Part shown: positions 25,177-33,149 of the stretch, piece after piece
Position numbering within the stretch: position 1 is the first letter of the stretch
Layout of the letters: each line of letters begins with the position of its first letter
NCBI RefSeq assembly: GCF_018709685.1
Contig: NZ_JABDHQ010000002.1
Span: 186,001 to 250,000, forward strand
From: Akkermansia muciniphila
GTDB lineage: Bacteria; Verrucomicrobiota; Verrucomicrobiia; Verrucomicrobiales; Akkermansiaceae
DNA: 64,000 nt
Direction of reading: 5' to 3'
Notes under the pieces: model-generated
The model's input: only the letters and a program-made list of their open reading frames with translations
Databases searched by the model: none
Told to the model about the DNA's origin: nothing
Translations under genes and position numbers: made by a program

Positions 25177-26628
25177 ATGGACACTACGGACACCCTATCC
25201 TCCTCCCCACTGGAACTGACCAAGGCCCCCCGCAAAGCCCCGGCCCTGGACCTACGGGACATTCCGCAGGCCCCCGGTCCGGAAAAGGGCGTGCTGGCCC
25301 TCATGGCCATGGACCCCGCCACCTACGTAGGGCAGTGCGTCACCATCGGCATGACGGAAGACTACTTCTACCTGCCCGCTCACAAGCTGCTGTGGCGCCT
25401 CTTCCAGGGGCGCTACAATAAAAACGAACCCATTGACATCGTCTCCATCACCCAGGCTCTGGAAGACATGCACCAGCTGGAAGCTGTGGGCGGAAGCGCG
25501 GGACTGGCGGAAATCTACACCTTCACCACCACTGGAGCGTACTTTGAACACTACCTCAACGTACTGAAGGACAAATTCATCCTCCGCTCCATCATTGACA
25601 TCGCCACCCAGTCCACCACGCAAGCCTTTGACAATCCGGATGACGTAGCGGAACTGCTGGACTCCGTGGAAACGCACATCTTCCAGATACGGGAGCGGTA
25701 CAACAGCGCCAAGGACGAACAAAGCCTGGCGAACATCCTCAAGCAAGCCGTCACCAACTTTGAAAAATTCATTGCCAGCAAGGGGCAAATCCAGGGCCTG
25801 ACCACCGGATTTGAAGAACTGGACAAAAAGAGCAACGGCCTCAAGCCGGGAGACATGTTCATCATCGCCGCCCGCCCCTCCATGGGCAAAACCTCCTTCC
25901 TGCTCAACATCGTGGAGCATATCTCACTGAATGAGAAAAAGCCCACGCTGCTCTTCTCCTGTGAAATGCCCGCCGTCCAGATCGTGGAGCGCCTTCTTTT
26001 CGCCCGCTCCGGGGTCCGCAGCCGGGAAATCATCAAGAGAGGAAACCTTACCCAGCTGGAAATGAAGCACTTCAAGCAGGCGGTCAAGGAAGTGGGGGCC
26101 TCCCAGCTTGTCATTGATGATACGGCGGCCATTTCCATCAACGAGCTCCGGGCCAAGGCCCGCCGCGTCATGCGGGACCAGGGGGGCCTGGCAGCCATCG
26201 GCGTGGACTACCTCCAGCTCATGCGCTCCCATTCCAAACAGGCCGCCAACAGCCGTGAACGAGAAGTTGCGGAAATCTCCGCCGGGCTCAAGGCCCTGGC
26301 CAAGGAACTCAAGGTACCCGTCATCGTCCTGGCCCAGCTCAACCGCGGCCCGGAAAGCCGTACGGGAGCCAGCCTGGGCGTGCCCCGCATCTCCGACCTT
26401 CGTGAATCCGGCTCCATTGAACAAGACGCGGACATGATCGGCCTGCTCTACCGCTCCGCCTACTATGCGGAAGATGAAGAAAAACGCCAGCAGATGGCCG
26501 GACGAGCCAACCTTCACCTGGCTAAAAACCGCAACGGCCCCACGGGGGACGTTCCGCTTCACTTTGAAGCGGAACTCATGCGCTTCTCCACGCGCGAAGC
26601 GGACGAGCACGACCAGGAAAACGAATAG
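25177..26628 (+). CDS. dnaB: Replicative DNA helicase DnaB
   Basis: DnaB is the hexameric 5'-3' helicase at the replication fork. The 483-residue protein has the N-terminal primase-interacting domain (about 35-140: KGVLALMAMDP, HKLLWRLFQ) and the RecA-like motor (about 200-470) with Walker A ARPSMGKTSF, Walker B GVDYLQLM, and the LRESGSIEQDADMIG arginine-finger region. It lacks an intein. The N-terminal 30 residues are Pro/Ala-rich and not part of the fold. It lies 105 bases after rlmN and may have its own promoter; a TTGCCC-17-TATTCC pair upstream is possible but poor. Confidence 0.95.
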   Translation: MDTTDTLSSSPLELTKAPRKAPALDLRDIPQAPGPEKGVLALMAMDPATYVGQCVTIGMTEDYFYLPAHKLLWRLFQGRYNKNEPIDIVSITQALEDMHQLEAVGGSAGLAEIYTFTTTGAYFEHYLNVLKDKFILRSIIDIATQSTTQAFDNPDDVAELLDSVETHIFQIRERYNSAKDEQSLANILKQAVTNFEKFIASKGQIQGLTTGFEELDKKSNGLKPGDMFIIAARPSMGKTSFLLNIVEHISLNEKKPTLLFSCEMPAVQIVERLLFARSGVRSREIIKRGNLTQLEMKHFKQAVKEVGASQLVIDDTAAISINELRAKARRVMRDQGGLAAIGVDYLQLMRSHSKQAANSREREVAEISAGLKALAKELKVPVIVLAQLNRGPESRTGASLGVPRISDLRESGSIEQDADMIGLLYRSAYYAEDEEKRQQMAGRANLHLAKNRNGPTGDVPLHFEAELMRFSTREADEHDQENE

Positions 26629-27019
26629 CCCCCCTCACTCACTTCCGGTTTCTGCGGATTTACAATCCGGAGTCAAGCTGTGATTCTTAGGGAAAATAAC
26701 TTGCGACGGCGCCCCTTTACCTATGGGGAGCCGTTTATATGAAATGGGAAACCGTCCGGGTTGCCGGACTTCGGCGAGGAATGCCGAAGGCCTCTGCGGC
26801 ATCTGAATTTGAAAGGGAGCATTAGCAAACTCTCTTTTCTGGAAGCCGGTACGTCCTGACGGACGCATGTATTTCCATTGCCGCATAGGTACGCGGCCCC
26901 CTTGGCGAAGAGATGGACATTTTTCCGGTTTCAGCCCGTGACGGATTGTAAATCCGGTAGCTTCATGGTAGCGCCAGCGTCTCTTCTGGGCTTATTGATC
27001 AAGTTATTTCTGTTTTAAT
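26629..27019. other. Hairpin-rich intergenic region between dnaB and the PEP-CTERM gene
   Basis: The 391 bases contain the inverted-repeat element described separately at 26643-26957. The last 60 bases, which must hold the PEP-CTERM promoter, show no good -35/-10 pair. An open frame on the minus strand (26635-26886) looks like a by-product of the repeats and is not called. Confidence 0.6.
26643..26957. repeat. Inverted-repeat-bounded, hairpin-rich intergenic element
   Basis: The ends are perfect 15-base inverted copies: CGGATTTACAATCCG at 26655-26669 and CGGATTGTAAATCCG at 26942-26956. Each is itself a near-palindrome (CGGATT, 3 bases, AATCCG). TTCCGGTTTC also appears in direct orientation just before each end (26643 and 26923). 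Inside are at least five short hairpins: 26707-26733, 26754-26769, 26769-26789, 26852-26865 and 26880-26897. There is no transposase. It resembles a REP/MITE-like mobile repeat or a structured RNA; the class is inferred from structure only. Confidence 0.6.
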
Positions 27020-27847
27020 ATGAAAAAAACCTTATCTATCGCCGCCATGCTTTGCGGATTGTGTGTTTGTGCCAATGCCGCCAGCATGGTTACGGAATGG
27101 ACAGGCGGAGCCGGTCCTACGGAAGGAAACACCTATGAACTGGGCAACGCGGACAACTGGAGCAACGGCGTTCCCAGCCGCGGCAACGGCCAGGGCCCGG
27201 ATGTCATCTTCAACAATTCTGGAACCGTGAACGTCAACGGCTCCATGGTGGACACCTCCGACGGCGGCGGCATCACCGTTACGGGCAACAGCAACGTTAC
27301 CGTCGGCGGCACCCGCTACATGGGGAATGTGACGGTTGGCTCCGGTTCCATCCTCAACCTTGGACAAGTGGACTTCAAAAGCAGTGACATCACCCTTGAC
27401 GGAGCCCTCAACCTCACCGTTTGCGGCATTGATTCCGGCGGCGACGGCGCGCGGCTTGTCTTCGGTATTGGGGGTATCATGAACGTCAACCAGAAAATCT
27501 GGGGTGCGTCCAGCTTTTCCGTCTCCGGGCTGCTGGCCACCACGTCCGCAGACCTGACCGTGGGAGAATTCCAGTTCGTCACGCGCACGCTGGTCAATTC
27601 CGCCGGCTTTGAGGGAGGGGACATTTCCCTGGGGGAATTCCTGGCAGAGGACGGCAGTTCCCTGACCAAAGCCTCCGCCAAGATGGAAGGAGACGCCGCT
27701 GACTACCAGGGCCAGTACTACGTTTACAAGGATGGAAACACCATCAAGGTGCAATACGTGGTGGGAGGCGCCGTTCCGGAACCCGCCACGGCCACGCTCA
27801 GCCTGCTGGGGCTGGCTGCGCTGATGCTGCGCCGCAGGCGCGCCTGA
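27020..27847 (+). CDS. PEP-CTERM sorting-signal exported protein
   Basis: The 275-residue protein has a signal peptide (MKKTLSIAAMLCGLCVCANA) and ends with a PEP-CTERM signal: a VPEPAT motif, a hydrophobic segment (SLLGLAALML) and a basic tail (RRRRA). Such proteins are processed by an exosortase, which is not encoded here, and are tied to the cell surface or extracellular matrix. The middle is Gly/Asn/Thr/Ser-rich and suggests a beta-helical or adhesin-like fold (GGITVTGNSNVTVGG, GNVTVGSGSILNLGQ), with no catalytic motif. Ligand and role are unknown. A strong terminator follows. Confidence 0.88.
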   Translation: MKKTLSIAAMLCGLCVCANAASMVTEWTGGAGPTEGNTYELGNADNWSNGVPSRGNGQGPDVIFNNSGTVNVNGSMVDTSDGGGITVTGNSNVTVGGTRYMGNVTVGSGSILNLGQVDFKSSDITLDGALNLTVCGIDSGGDGARLVFGIGGIMNVNQKIWGASSFSVSGLLATTSADLTVGEFQFVTRTLVNSAGFEGGDISLGEFLAEDGSSLTKASAKMEGDAADYQGQYYVYKDGNTIKVQYVVGGAVPEPATATLSLLGLAALMLRRRRA

Positions 27848-27873
27848 TTTCTTAATCCTCCCTTACTTCTACA

Positions 27874-27905
27874 AGGGCTGTGCGTCAAGGCGCACGGCCC
27901 TTTTT
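27874..27905 (+). terminator. Rho-independent terminator after the PEP-CTERM gene
   Basis: An 11-base stem, AGGGCTGTGCG with CGCACGGCCCT (one wobble pair), closes a 6-base loop and runs into TTTTT. It sits 26 bases after the stop. Confidence 0.85.
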
Positions 27906-27914
27906 GCATGCCCG

Positions 27915-27932
27915 TGTGACGGAAACGTCACA
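27915..27932. repeat. Short perfect hairpin upstream of the methyltransferase-like gene
   Basis: TGTGACG and CGTCACA pair around a GAAA tetraloop. There is no T-tract. It is 36 bases before the first possible start of the next gene, so it could be an operator or a leader hairpin. Confidence 0.35.
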
Positions 27933-27967
27933 GAAAATATCTTCACGCCATTTTCCGGTGCCGTAGG

Positions 27968-28615
27968 ATGCTTCCGTCACATTCCTTCAGCATCATGGAA
28001 GCCCGCGCCAAATCACTCAACGAACGTCTCCGCACGCTCATCTCCCTTTTCTTCGGTCTCGCCATCGGCTGCGCCCTCCTCTTCGGGGAATCCCGCTGGG
28101 AAATGTCCCCGCTCATTGAAGAAAGCCTCATGCTGCTGGCCTGCTTCATGGCCGGCATAGGCGCTTTCGGCCGCATCTGGTGCTCCCTGTACATTGCAGG
28201 GTATAAAAACAACGTCCTGGTCATTGAAGGCCCGTACTCCATGTGCCGCAATCCTCTGTACTTCTTCAGCTTCATCGGCGGCATAGGCGTGGCCTGCGCC
28301 ACGGAAACCTTCACCATCCCGCTGCTGACGGCGCTGGCCTTCGGAATCTATTACCCCTCCGTCATTAAAAAGGAACAGGAACGGCTCATCTCCCTGTTTG
28401 GAGACGCTTACCGGAACTACTGCCGGAACGTACCTTCCTTCATTCCCTCCCTCTCACGGTTAAAACCGCCCCCCGCCACCTATTCCGTCAATCCCGCGAC
28501 GTTCACGCACAACATCGTGGACGCCCTGTGGTTCATCTGGTTCATCGGCATCTTTGAATTCATCAGCGGCCTGCATGAGGCGGGAATACTCCCCGTGTGG
28601 TTCCTCATTCCGTGA
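27968..28615 (+). CDS. Isoprenylcysteine carboxyl methyltransferase-family membrane protein
   Basis: The protein has four or five hydrophobic segments and the hallmark of the ICMT/phospholipid methyltransferase-like fold near its end: GPYSMCRNPLYF, then YYPSVIKKEQERLISLFGDAYRNYC, where the conserved Arg-Asn-Pro and Glu-Glu-like stretch bind S-adenosylmethionine and substrate. Bacterial members methylate lipids or small molecules; the substrate here is unknown. Two starts are possible, ATG 27968 and ATG 27995 (MEARAKSLNERL); the second fits the first membrane segment better. The stop overlaps the end of the convergent cinA gene by 11 bases. Confidence 0.75.
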   Translation: MLPSHSFSIMEARAKSLNERLRTLISLFFGLAIGCALLFGESRWEMSPLIEESLMLLACFMAGIGAFGRIWCSLYIAGYKNNVLVIEGPYSMCRNPLYFFSFIGGIGVACATETFTIPLLTALAFGIYYPSVIKKEQERLISLFGDAYRNYCRNVPSFIPSLSRLKPPPATYSVNPATFTHNIVDALWFIWFIGIFEFISGLHEAGILPVWFLIP

Positions 28616-29849
28616 CCGTCTCCCTTCTTCTGGCGTCCAGCAGTCCGGCCAGGGCCTTCTGGGAAACCATCTGCCGGAAGGAATCGCGGTCCCGCGGATA
28701 AAGCATCATCTCCGTCCGCGTTTCTCCCCCCCGGAAAGCCCAGGCAAGCCAGACGGTGCCCACGGGTTTTTCCGGCGTGCCGCCCCCCGGCCCCGCAATG
28801 CCGCTAACGGCCACAGCCACATCCGCCCCGGAACGGTCCAGGGCGCCCTCCGCCATCGCTTTCACCACGGGTTCGCTCACCGCCCCATGGAGTTTCAAAA
28901 CTTTCTCCGGCACGCCCAGCATCTTTTCCTTCGCCCGGTCGGCATAAGTCACCCAGCCGAATTCAAAAACCCCGGAGGACCCCGGCACGTCCGTAATCCT
29001 CTTGGCAATCAGGCCGCCGGTACAGCTCTCCGCCGTGGCCACCTTCAACCCCTGGGCAGCCAGATGGAGCACGACGGCCTTCTCCAGGGAAGCCCCCGCG
29101 GGCGTCAGCACATACGCCCCGGCCAGGATGCGCAGGCGCGCCTCCCCCTGCTTCAAAGCCGCCTCATCACCCACCAGGCGCACGTCCACTTCTCCGATGC
29201 GCGCGCAATACGCCACCTCCAGCCCCGGCACCTGGTGCAGGGAACCATCCACCAGCTCCTGAAGATCGCTCTCTCCAATGCCCACCAAGCGGAAAACGCG
29301 CAAATGGGGAATATCCTTCTCCGCCAAATCTTCCAGCATGGGCATCACGGAATGCTCCACCATCGGCCTTAACTCCCCCGGAGGCCCGGGCAATAAAATA
29401 AACATGGGGAGGGAGCCGCCGGCAGGCATCACCAGGCCGGGAGCCGTGCCGTTGGCATTCTCCAGCACCGCGGCTCCGTCCGGAACCATGGCCTGCTTGA
29501 AATTGCACTCCGCAATGGAAATCCCCCTGCGTTCAAAATAGCTCTTCAGCCCTTCCGCCACATGCTCGTCACGGTGCATGTCCACGCCGCACACGTCGCA
29601 CAGGGCCTCCCGGGTCACATCGTCGCTCGTCGGTCCCAGGCCGCCGCTCACGATCACGATGTCCGCGCGCCGGGCGCTCTCCCTCATGGCCTCATTAATG
29701 GCATAACCGTCGGGAACCACCGTCTGCCTCTCCACGCGGAACCCTGCTTCAAACAGCCTGTTGCCCAGCCAGGCGGCATTCGTATTCACAACGCTCCCCA
29801 GCAAAATCTCCGTACCGGTGTTGATCAATTCAACCCTGATCTGATTCAT
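28605..29849 (-). CDS. cinA: CinA-family nicotinamide-nucleotide amidase
   Basis: CinA proteins combine an N-terminal MoCF-like domain (ADP-ribose pyrophosphatase in studied members) with a C-terminal NMN deamidase domain (PncC) that recycles NMN into NAD synthesis. The 415-residue protein has ELINTGTEILLGSVVNTN at the start, SGGLGPTSDDVTREAL in domain one, and TAESCTGGLIAKRIT plus SGIAGPGGGTPEKPVGTV in domain two. The ATG at 29849 (MNQIRVELINTG) is chosen over an in-frame start at 29900 because family proteins start there. A CATACT lies six bases upstream of it, but without a good -35. Confidence 0.92.
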   Translation of the reverse strand: MNQIRVELINTGTEILLGSVVNTNAAWLGNRLFEAGFRVERQTVVPDGYAINEAMRESARRADIVIVSGGLGPTSDDVTREALCDVCGVDMHRDEHVAEGLKSYFERRGISIAECNFKQAMVPDGAAVLENANGTAPGLVMPAGGSLPMFILLPGPPGELRPMVEHSVMPMLEDLAEKDIPHLRVFRLVGIGESDLQELVDGSLHQVPGLEVAYCARIGEVDVRLVGDEAALKQGEARLRILAGAYVLTPAGASLEKAVVLHLAAQGLKVATAESCTGGLIAKRITDVPGSSGVFEFGWVTYADRAKEKMLGVPEKVLKLHGAVSEPVVKAMAEGALDRSGADVAVAVSGIAGPGGGTPEKPVGTVWLAWAFRGGETRTEMMLYPRDRDSFRQMVSQKALAGLLDARRRETVTE

Positions 29850-29961
29850 GCCGCCAGTATGCTCCCCCACCCGCCCCGTGACATGCAACAATCCTGCCAT
29901 GTACTACAAAAAACTTCATTTGAATGCGCCTTGGGATACAGTATGGGCACTGACAAAGACT

Positions 29962-31383
29962 ATGAGTACACCTTCCCGGCCCCGCGCCACCAAAATCATC
30001 TGCACCATTGGACCAGCAACAGACACTTCCGACATGCTGGGCCAGCTTATTGAAGCCGGAGCCAACGTCTTCCGGCTCAACATGAGCCACTCCAAACACG
30101 ACTGGGTCCGGGAAGTCGTCTTCCGCATCCGCCGGAAAGCCGCTGAACTTCAGGCGAACGTAGCCATCCTCTTTGACCTCCAGGGCCCCTCCATCCGCAC
30201 CGGCGACCTGGCTGAACCCTATCACCTGAAAAAGGGGGATACGCTGGAAATCCGCCTGAGCACCGCCAAGCCGGAAATTCCCTTCTCCACCACAGTGAAC
30301 TATGACGGGCTCCTGCAGGACGTCCAGGTGGGACACACCATGGTGGTGGACAACGGCGGCATCCTCATGCGCATTGAGGAAGTGCGCCCGGACAGGCTCA
30401 TCTGCAAGGTGCTTACGGAAGGCGTTTTCGGCTCCCGCCGCCACATCAACCTCCCCGGCGTGGCGCTGCGCCTTCCGGCCCTTACGGAAAAAGACCTGGC
30501 GGACCTGGCCGTAGCCGTGGAATGCGAGACGGACTACGTAGCCATGTCCTTCGTCCGGGATGCCGCCCACATCGCCCAGCTCCGGGAACACATTGACACC
30601 CTGGGCGGAAGGGCCCAAATTGTCGCCAAAATAGAAGACCAGCAGGCCATCCGCCACATTGACGACATCATTCTGGCCGCAGACGTCATCATGGTCGCGC
30701 GCGGCGACCTGGGCATTGAAGTCAGCATTGAAGAACTTCCGATCATCCAGCGCCGCATCATCCGCCACTGCCACAGGCTGGGGCGCCGCTGCATCGTAGC
30801 CACCCACATGCTGGAATCCATGATCACCCAGCCCACTCCCACCCGTGCGGAAGTAACGGACGTATCCAACGCCATCTTTGAACAGGCGGACGCCGTCATG
30901 CTCTCCGGCGAAACCTCCGTGGGCAATTATCCCGTGCGCTGCGTGGAAGTGCTGGACTCCATCGCCCACCGCATGGAACGTTCCGGCAATCTCAACTTTG
31001 CCGCGTCCGCCATCCTGAGCGGGGACCGCCAGAAAGCCACCAAGGCGGCCATCTCCCTGGCGGACTCCGTGGAAAACGCCTGCATGGTCATCTTTACCCG
31101 CCGCGGCCTGGCCGCCACGCAGGCAGCCGTTCTCAGACCGGAACGGGCGGCTATCTTCGCATTCAGCAATGATCCCGTCGTCGTCCGTCAACTGGCGCTG
31201 GCCCGCGACGTCACCGCCTTTGAATCCCCCTTCCTGAAAGATCCCGCGCGCATGATCTCCACCGCACTGGACCTGCTGAAGGAAAAAGGGCTGATCATCT
31301 CCGGGCAGCCCGTCGTCATCCAGGGGGACAGCCTCCAGGGGGAACTGCTAGCGGACTCCATCATCTTCATGCGTGCGGAATAA
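29962..31383 (+). CDS. pyk: Pyruvate kinase
   Basis: Pyruvate kinase makes ATP and pyruvate from phosphoenolpyruvate, the last step of glycolysis. The 473-residue protein has TKIICTIGPATD at the start, FRLNMSH, the catalytic-lysine signature AKIEDQQAIRHIDDIILAAD, VARGDLGIEV, and the TRAEVTDVSNAIFEQADAVM substrate/metal region, then a C-terminal allosteric domain (about 350-473). The ATG at 29962 (MSTPSRPRATKI) matches the usual start; upstream in-frame ATGs at 29848 and 29899 would add unrelated residues and overlap cinA. A compound hairpin lies after the gene. Confidence 0.95.
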   Translation: MSTPSRPRATKIICTIGPATDTSDMLGQLIEAGANVFRLNMSHSKHDWVREVVFRIRRKAAELQANVAILFDLQGPSIRTGDLAEPYHLKKGDTLEIRLSTAKPEIPFSTTVNYDGLLQDVQVGHTMVVDNGGILMRIEEVRPDRLICKVLTEGVFGSRRHINLPGVALRLPALTEKDLADLAVAVECETDYVAMSFVRDAAHIAQLREHIDTLGGRAQIVAKIEDQQAIRHIDDIILAADVIMVARGDLGIEVSIEELPIIQRRIIRHCHRLGRRCIVATHMLESMITQPTPTRAEVTDVSNAIFEQADAVMLSGETSVGNYPVRCVEVLDSIAHRMERSGNLNFAASAILSGDRQKATKAAISLADSVENACMVIFTRRGLAATQAAVLRPERAAIFAFSNDPVVVRQLALARDVTAFESPFLKDPARMISTALDLLKEKGLIISGQPVVIQGDSLQGELLADSIIFMRAE

Positions 31384-31408
31384 GAAGAAAGGTCTTGGCC
31401 TTCCTGTC

Positions 31409-31467
31409 CCTTCAGGAGCCGCAGAAGCCTGCGGCATTCCCTGAAGGATTTCCACTGACCGTGGAAA
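31409..31467 (+). repeat. Compound hairpins downstream of pyk
   Basis: An outer stem (CCTTCAGG at 31409-31416 with CCTGAAGG at 31440-31447) encloses an inner stem (GCCGCAG with CTGCGGC, loop AAGC). A second hairpin follows directly (TTTCCAC with GTGGAAA, 31449-31467). There is no T-run after the first. Together they may mark the 3' end of the pyk mRNA or a regulatory structure ahead of the GNAT gene. Confidence 0.45.
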
Positions 31468-31555
31468 TTGTCCCCCTTCCCGCCTTCCCATGGTCCCCTG
31501 CCGGGAAACATCCGGAACTACCTCTCCCTGCGAATTCCATCCAACTGCCCCTTTG

Positions 31556-32062
31556 ATGAAAACATCTCCCCGCTTCCGCGTGGTACAGGAACCAGCCGCG
31601 TGGCCCCTTCCTGCTCCCCTGATGGAACTTCTGCTGGATGCTGATCCGGATGAACGCCAGGTGGCGGACCACCTGGCCCACGGCGAACTATACGTTGCAC
31701 GGGACCGCGGCACTCTCGCCGGAGCCGTCGTCATCCGCCCCACGGCGGATGACACCTGGGAAATCATGAACTGCTCCGTCTCCCCTGAATATAGAAGGCA
31801 GGGCTGCGGAACCGCGCTGGTGCTGCACGCTCTGAACGTCATCAGGGACAAGGGAGCCCGTTACGCGGAACTGGGGACGTCCGATGCCTCCCCCGGCCCC
31901 ATGGCCCTGTATGAAAGCTGCGGTTTCCAGACGGCAGGCGTCATCAAAAACCACTTTACGGAGAGCTATCCGGAACCCGTGTGGGACAACGGCGTGCAGT
32001 GCATTGACATGATCCGCATGCGTGCGGAGCTGTCCCTGCCCCCTCCTGCTCAGAAGGAATAA
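31556..32062 (+). CDS. GNAT-family N-acetyltransferase
   Basis: A 168-residue acetyl-CoA-dependent acetyltransferase of unknown substrate. The fold signature is visible: WEIMNCSVSPEYRRQGCGTALVLHAL (motif A, with the Q/RxxGxG/A acetyl-CoA pyrophosphate loop as RRQGCGTA), then YAELGTSDASPGPMALYESCGFQTAG (motif B). The ATG at 31556 (MKTSPRFRV) is preferred; the frame is open to 31490 but that stretch is poor in coding character. The gene's end overlaps the convergent outer-membrane protein gene by 13 bases. Confidence 0.82.
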   Translation: MKTSPRFRVVQEPAAWPLPAPLMELLLDADPDERQVADHLAHGELYVARDRGTLAGAVVIRPTADDTWEIMNCSVSPEYRRQGCGTALVLHALNVIRDKGARYAELGTSDASPGPMALYESCGFQTAGVIKNHFTESYPEPVWDNGVQCIDMIRMRAELSLPPPAQKE

Positions 32063-32871
32063 ACCAGGCTGACTCCCGTCACCCAGCTATTGCCTTTCAC
32101 CAGCGTTCTTCCGTATACCCGGTTCACCCCGTGGGCGCCCTTGCCAAGCCAGTGAAGCCCTACAAACGGCTCCACAAAAACGTTCCCGAACAAACGGTAA
32201 TTCGCCGTCACCCGGACGTACAGGGACTGCCAGCCATTGCCGCTGGAAGGCCAGTAGGAGGCACTCAGCACCGCGCCGAACTTGAACCCCATGTAAAGAT
32301 TCTCCGTCATCCGGAAATCCGATCCCGTGCACATGTCAAACCACCATCCCGTGATGCCGTAAAAGGAATAAGCCGCGCTGCCCTGCGCATAAAAACCGGG
32401 CAGGAAGCCCAGGTCATGGCGCAGAATCAGAGCTGACTCATACGTCGTCCCGCCGTTGCCGAACAGGCGTTCGGCAGCAAACCCCGCCATCCCGCCGTCA
32501 ATCATGCGCAGGGATAACGCGGCGTAAGTGGCTTTTCCAAACTTCCGCTGGATCCCGAGGTCGGCCACCGTTTCATTCTCCATGTCTACCGCCGGATGGC
32601 CCAGGAATATTTCCTCCCTCATAGCCAGAATCAGGGAATACCGGTCATTCAGGTCGCTCCTCCAGTCCAGGCGCACGGGGACCGTTGGATTGCACCCTCC
32701 GGGAATCAAGCCGCGGAACTCGTAGTTGGTGGAATAGCCCGCCTTCAAACTGCCGCTCACGGGTCTCAAGGGAGGATCGGAAGGCGTATCCGGAATGCGT
32801 GACTCCGCCAGGGAAATTGAAACGGAAACGGCCAGAACCGCCCCAAGAGCAGAAAAAAAGGGAAAATGCAT
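32050..32871 (-). CDS. Putative outer-membrane beta-barrel protein, TorF-like, paralog of the next gene
   Basis: The 273-residue protein starts with a signal peptide (MHFPFFSALGAVLAVSVSISLAES). The mature part has alternating aromatic/hydrophobic strands, with KAGYSTNYEFRGLIPGG near the start and TGVSLVYSF as the last strand, a typical outer-membrane C terminus ending in Phe. The NY-x-x-RG pattern resembles TorF-like putative porins. The neighbouring gene at 33150 has the same ends and spacing (SNYTSRGI, GANLVYSF), so the two are probably an old tandem duplication. The ATG at 32871 begins the signal peptide. Confidence 0.72.
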   Translation of the reverse strand: MHFPFFSALGAVLAVSVSISLAESRIPDTPSDPPLRPVSGSLKAGYSTNYEFRGLIPGGCNPTVPVRLDWRSDLNDRYSLILAMREEIFLGHPAVDMENETVADLGIQRKFGKATYAALSLRMIDGGMAGFAAERLFGNGGTTYESALILRHDLGFLPGFYAQGSAAYSFYGITGWWFDMCTGSDFRMTENLYMGFKFGAVLSASYWPSSGNGWQSLYVRVTANYRLFGNVFVEPFVGLHWLGKGAHGVNRVYGRTLVKGNSWVTGVSLVYSF

Positions 32872-33087
32872 AAACTCGGAACTACGGTGCTGCAACATTC
32901 TGAATAAAAATGCTCCCGCTGGCAACAAGCAAAAAAAGAAGCGGGAACATTATTCTCCGCATCAGGAACTTCATCCAGCTAAGAGCCATTCACCCCGGAA
33001 GAAATAAACAGGGCCGAACCGGACTGCAACGCCGGAATACCTACAGGATTTGCCTGTATCCTTCCTTGCGGGAACCTGAACGCAGAA

Positions 33088-33117
33088 CAAAAAGAGCGGC
33101 GGATTACTCCGCCGCTC
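33088..33117 (-). terminator. Rho-independent terminator after the major outer-membrane protein gene
   Basis: Arms GAGCGGCGGA and TCCGCCGCTC pair around TTAC. On the minus strand the stem is followed by TTTTTG. It is about 33 bases past the stop of the gene at 33150, so the two barrel genes are transcribed separately. Confidence 0.85.
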
Positions 33118-33149
33118 CTGAAACATGACTCAATCGTAAGCCGGATGGC

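Noticed and set aside
26635-26886. Minus-strand open frame of 83 codons inside the inverted-repeat element
   Set aside because: Its end (LTPDCKSAETGS) is translated from the terminal repeat itself, and the frame crosses several hairpins. This is the usual look of a repeat-derived false ORF.
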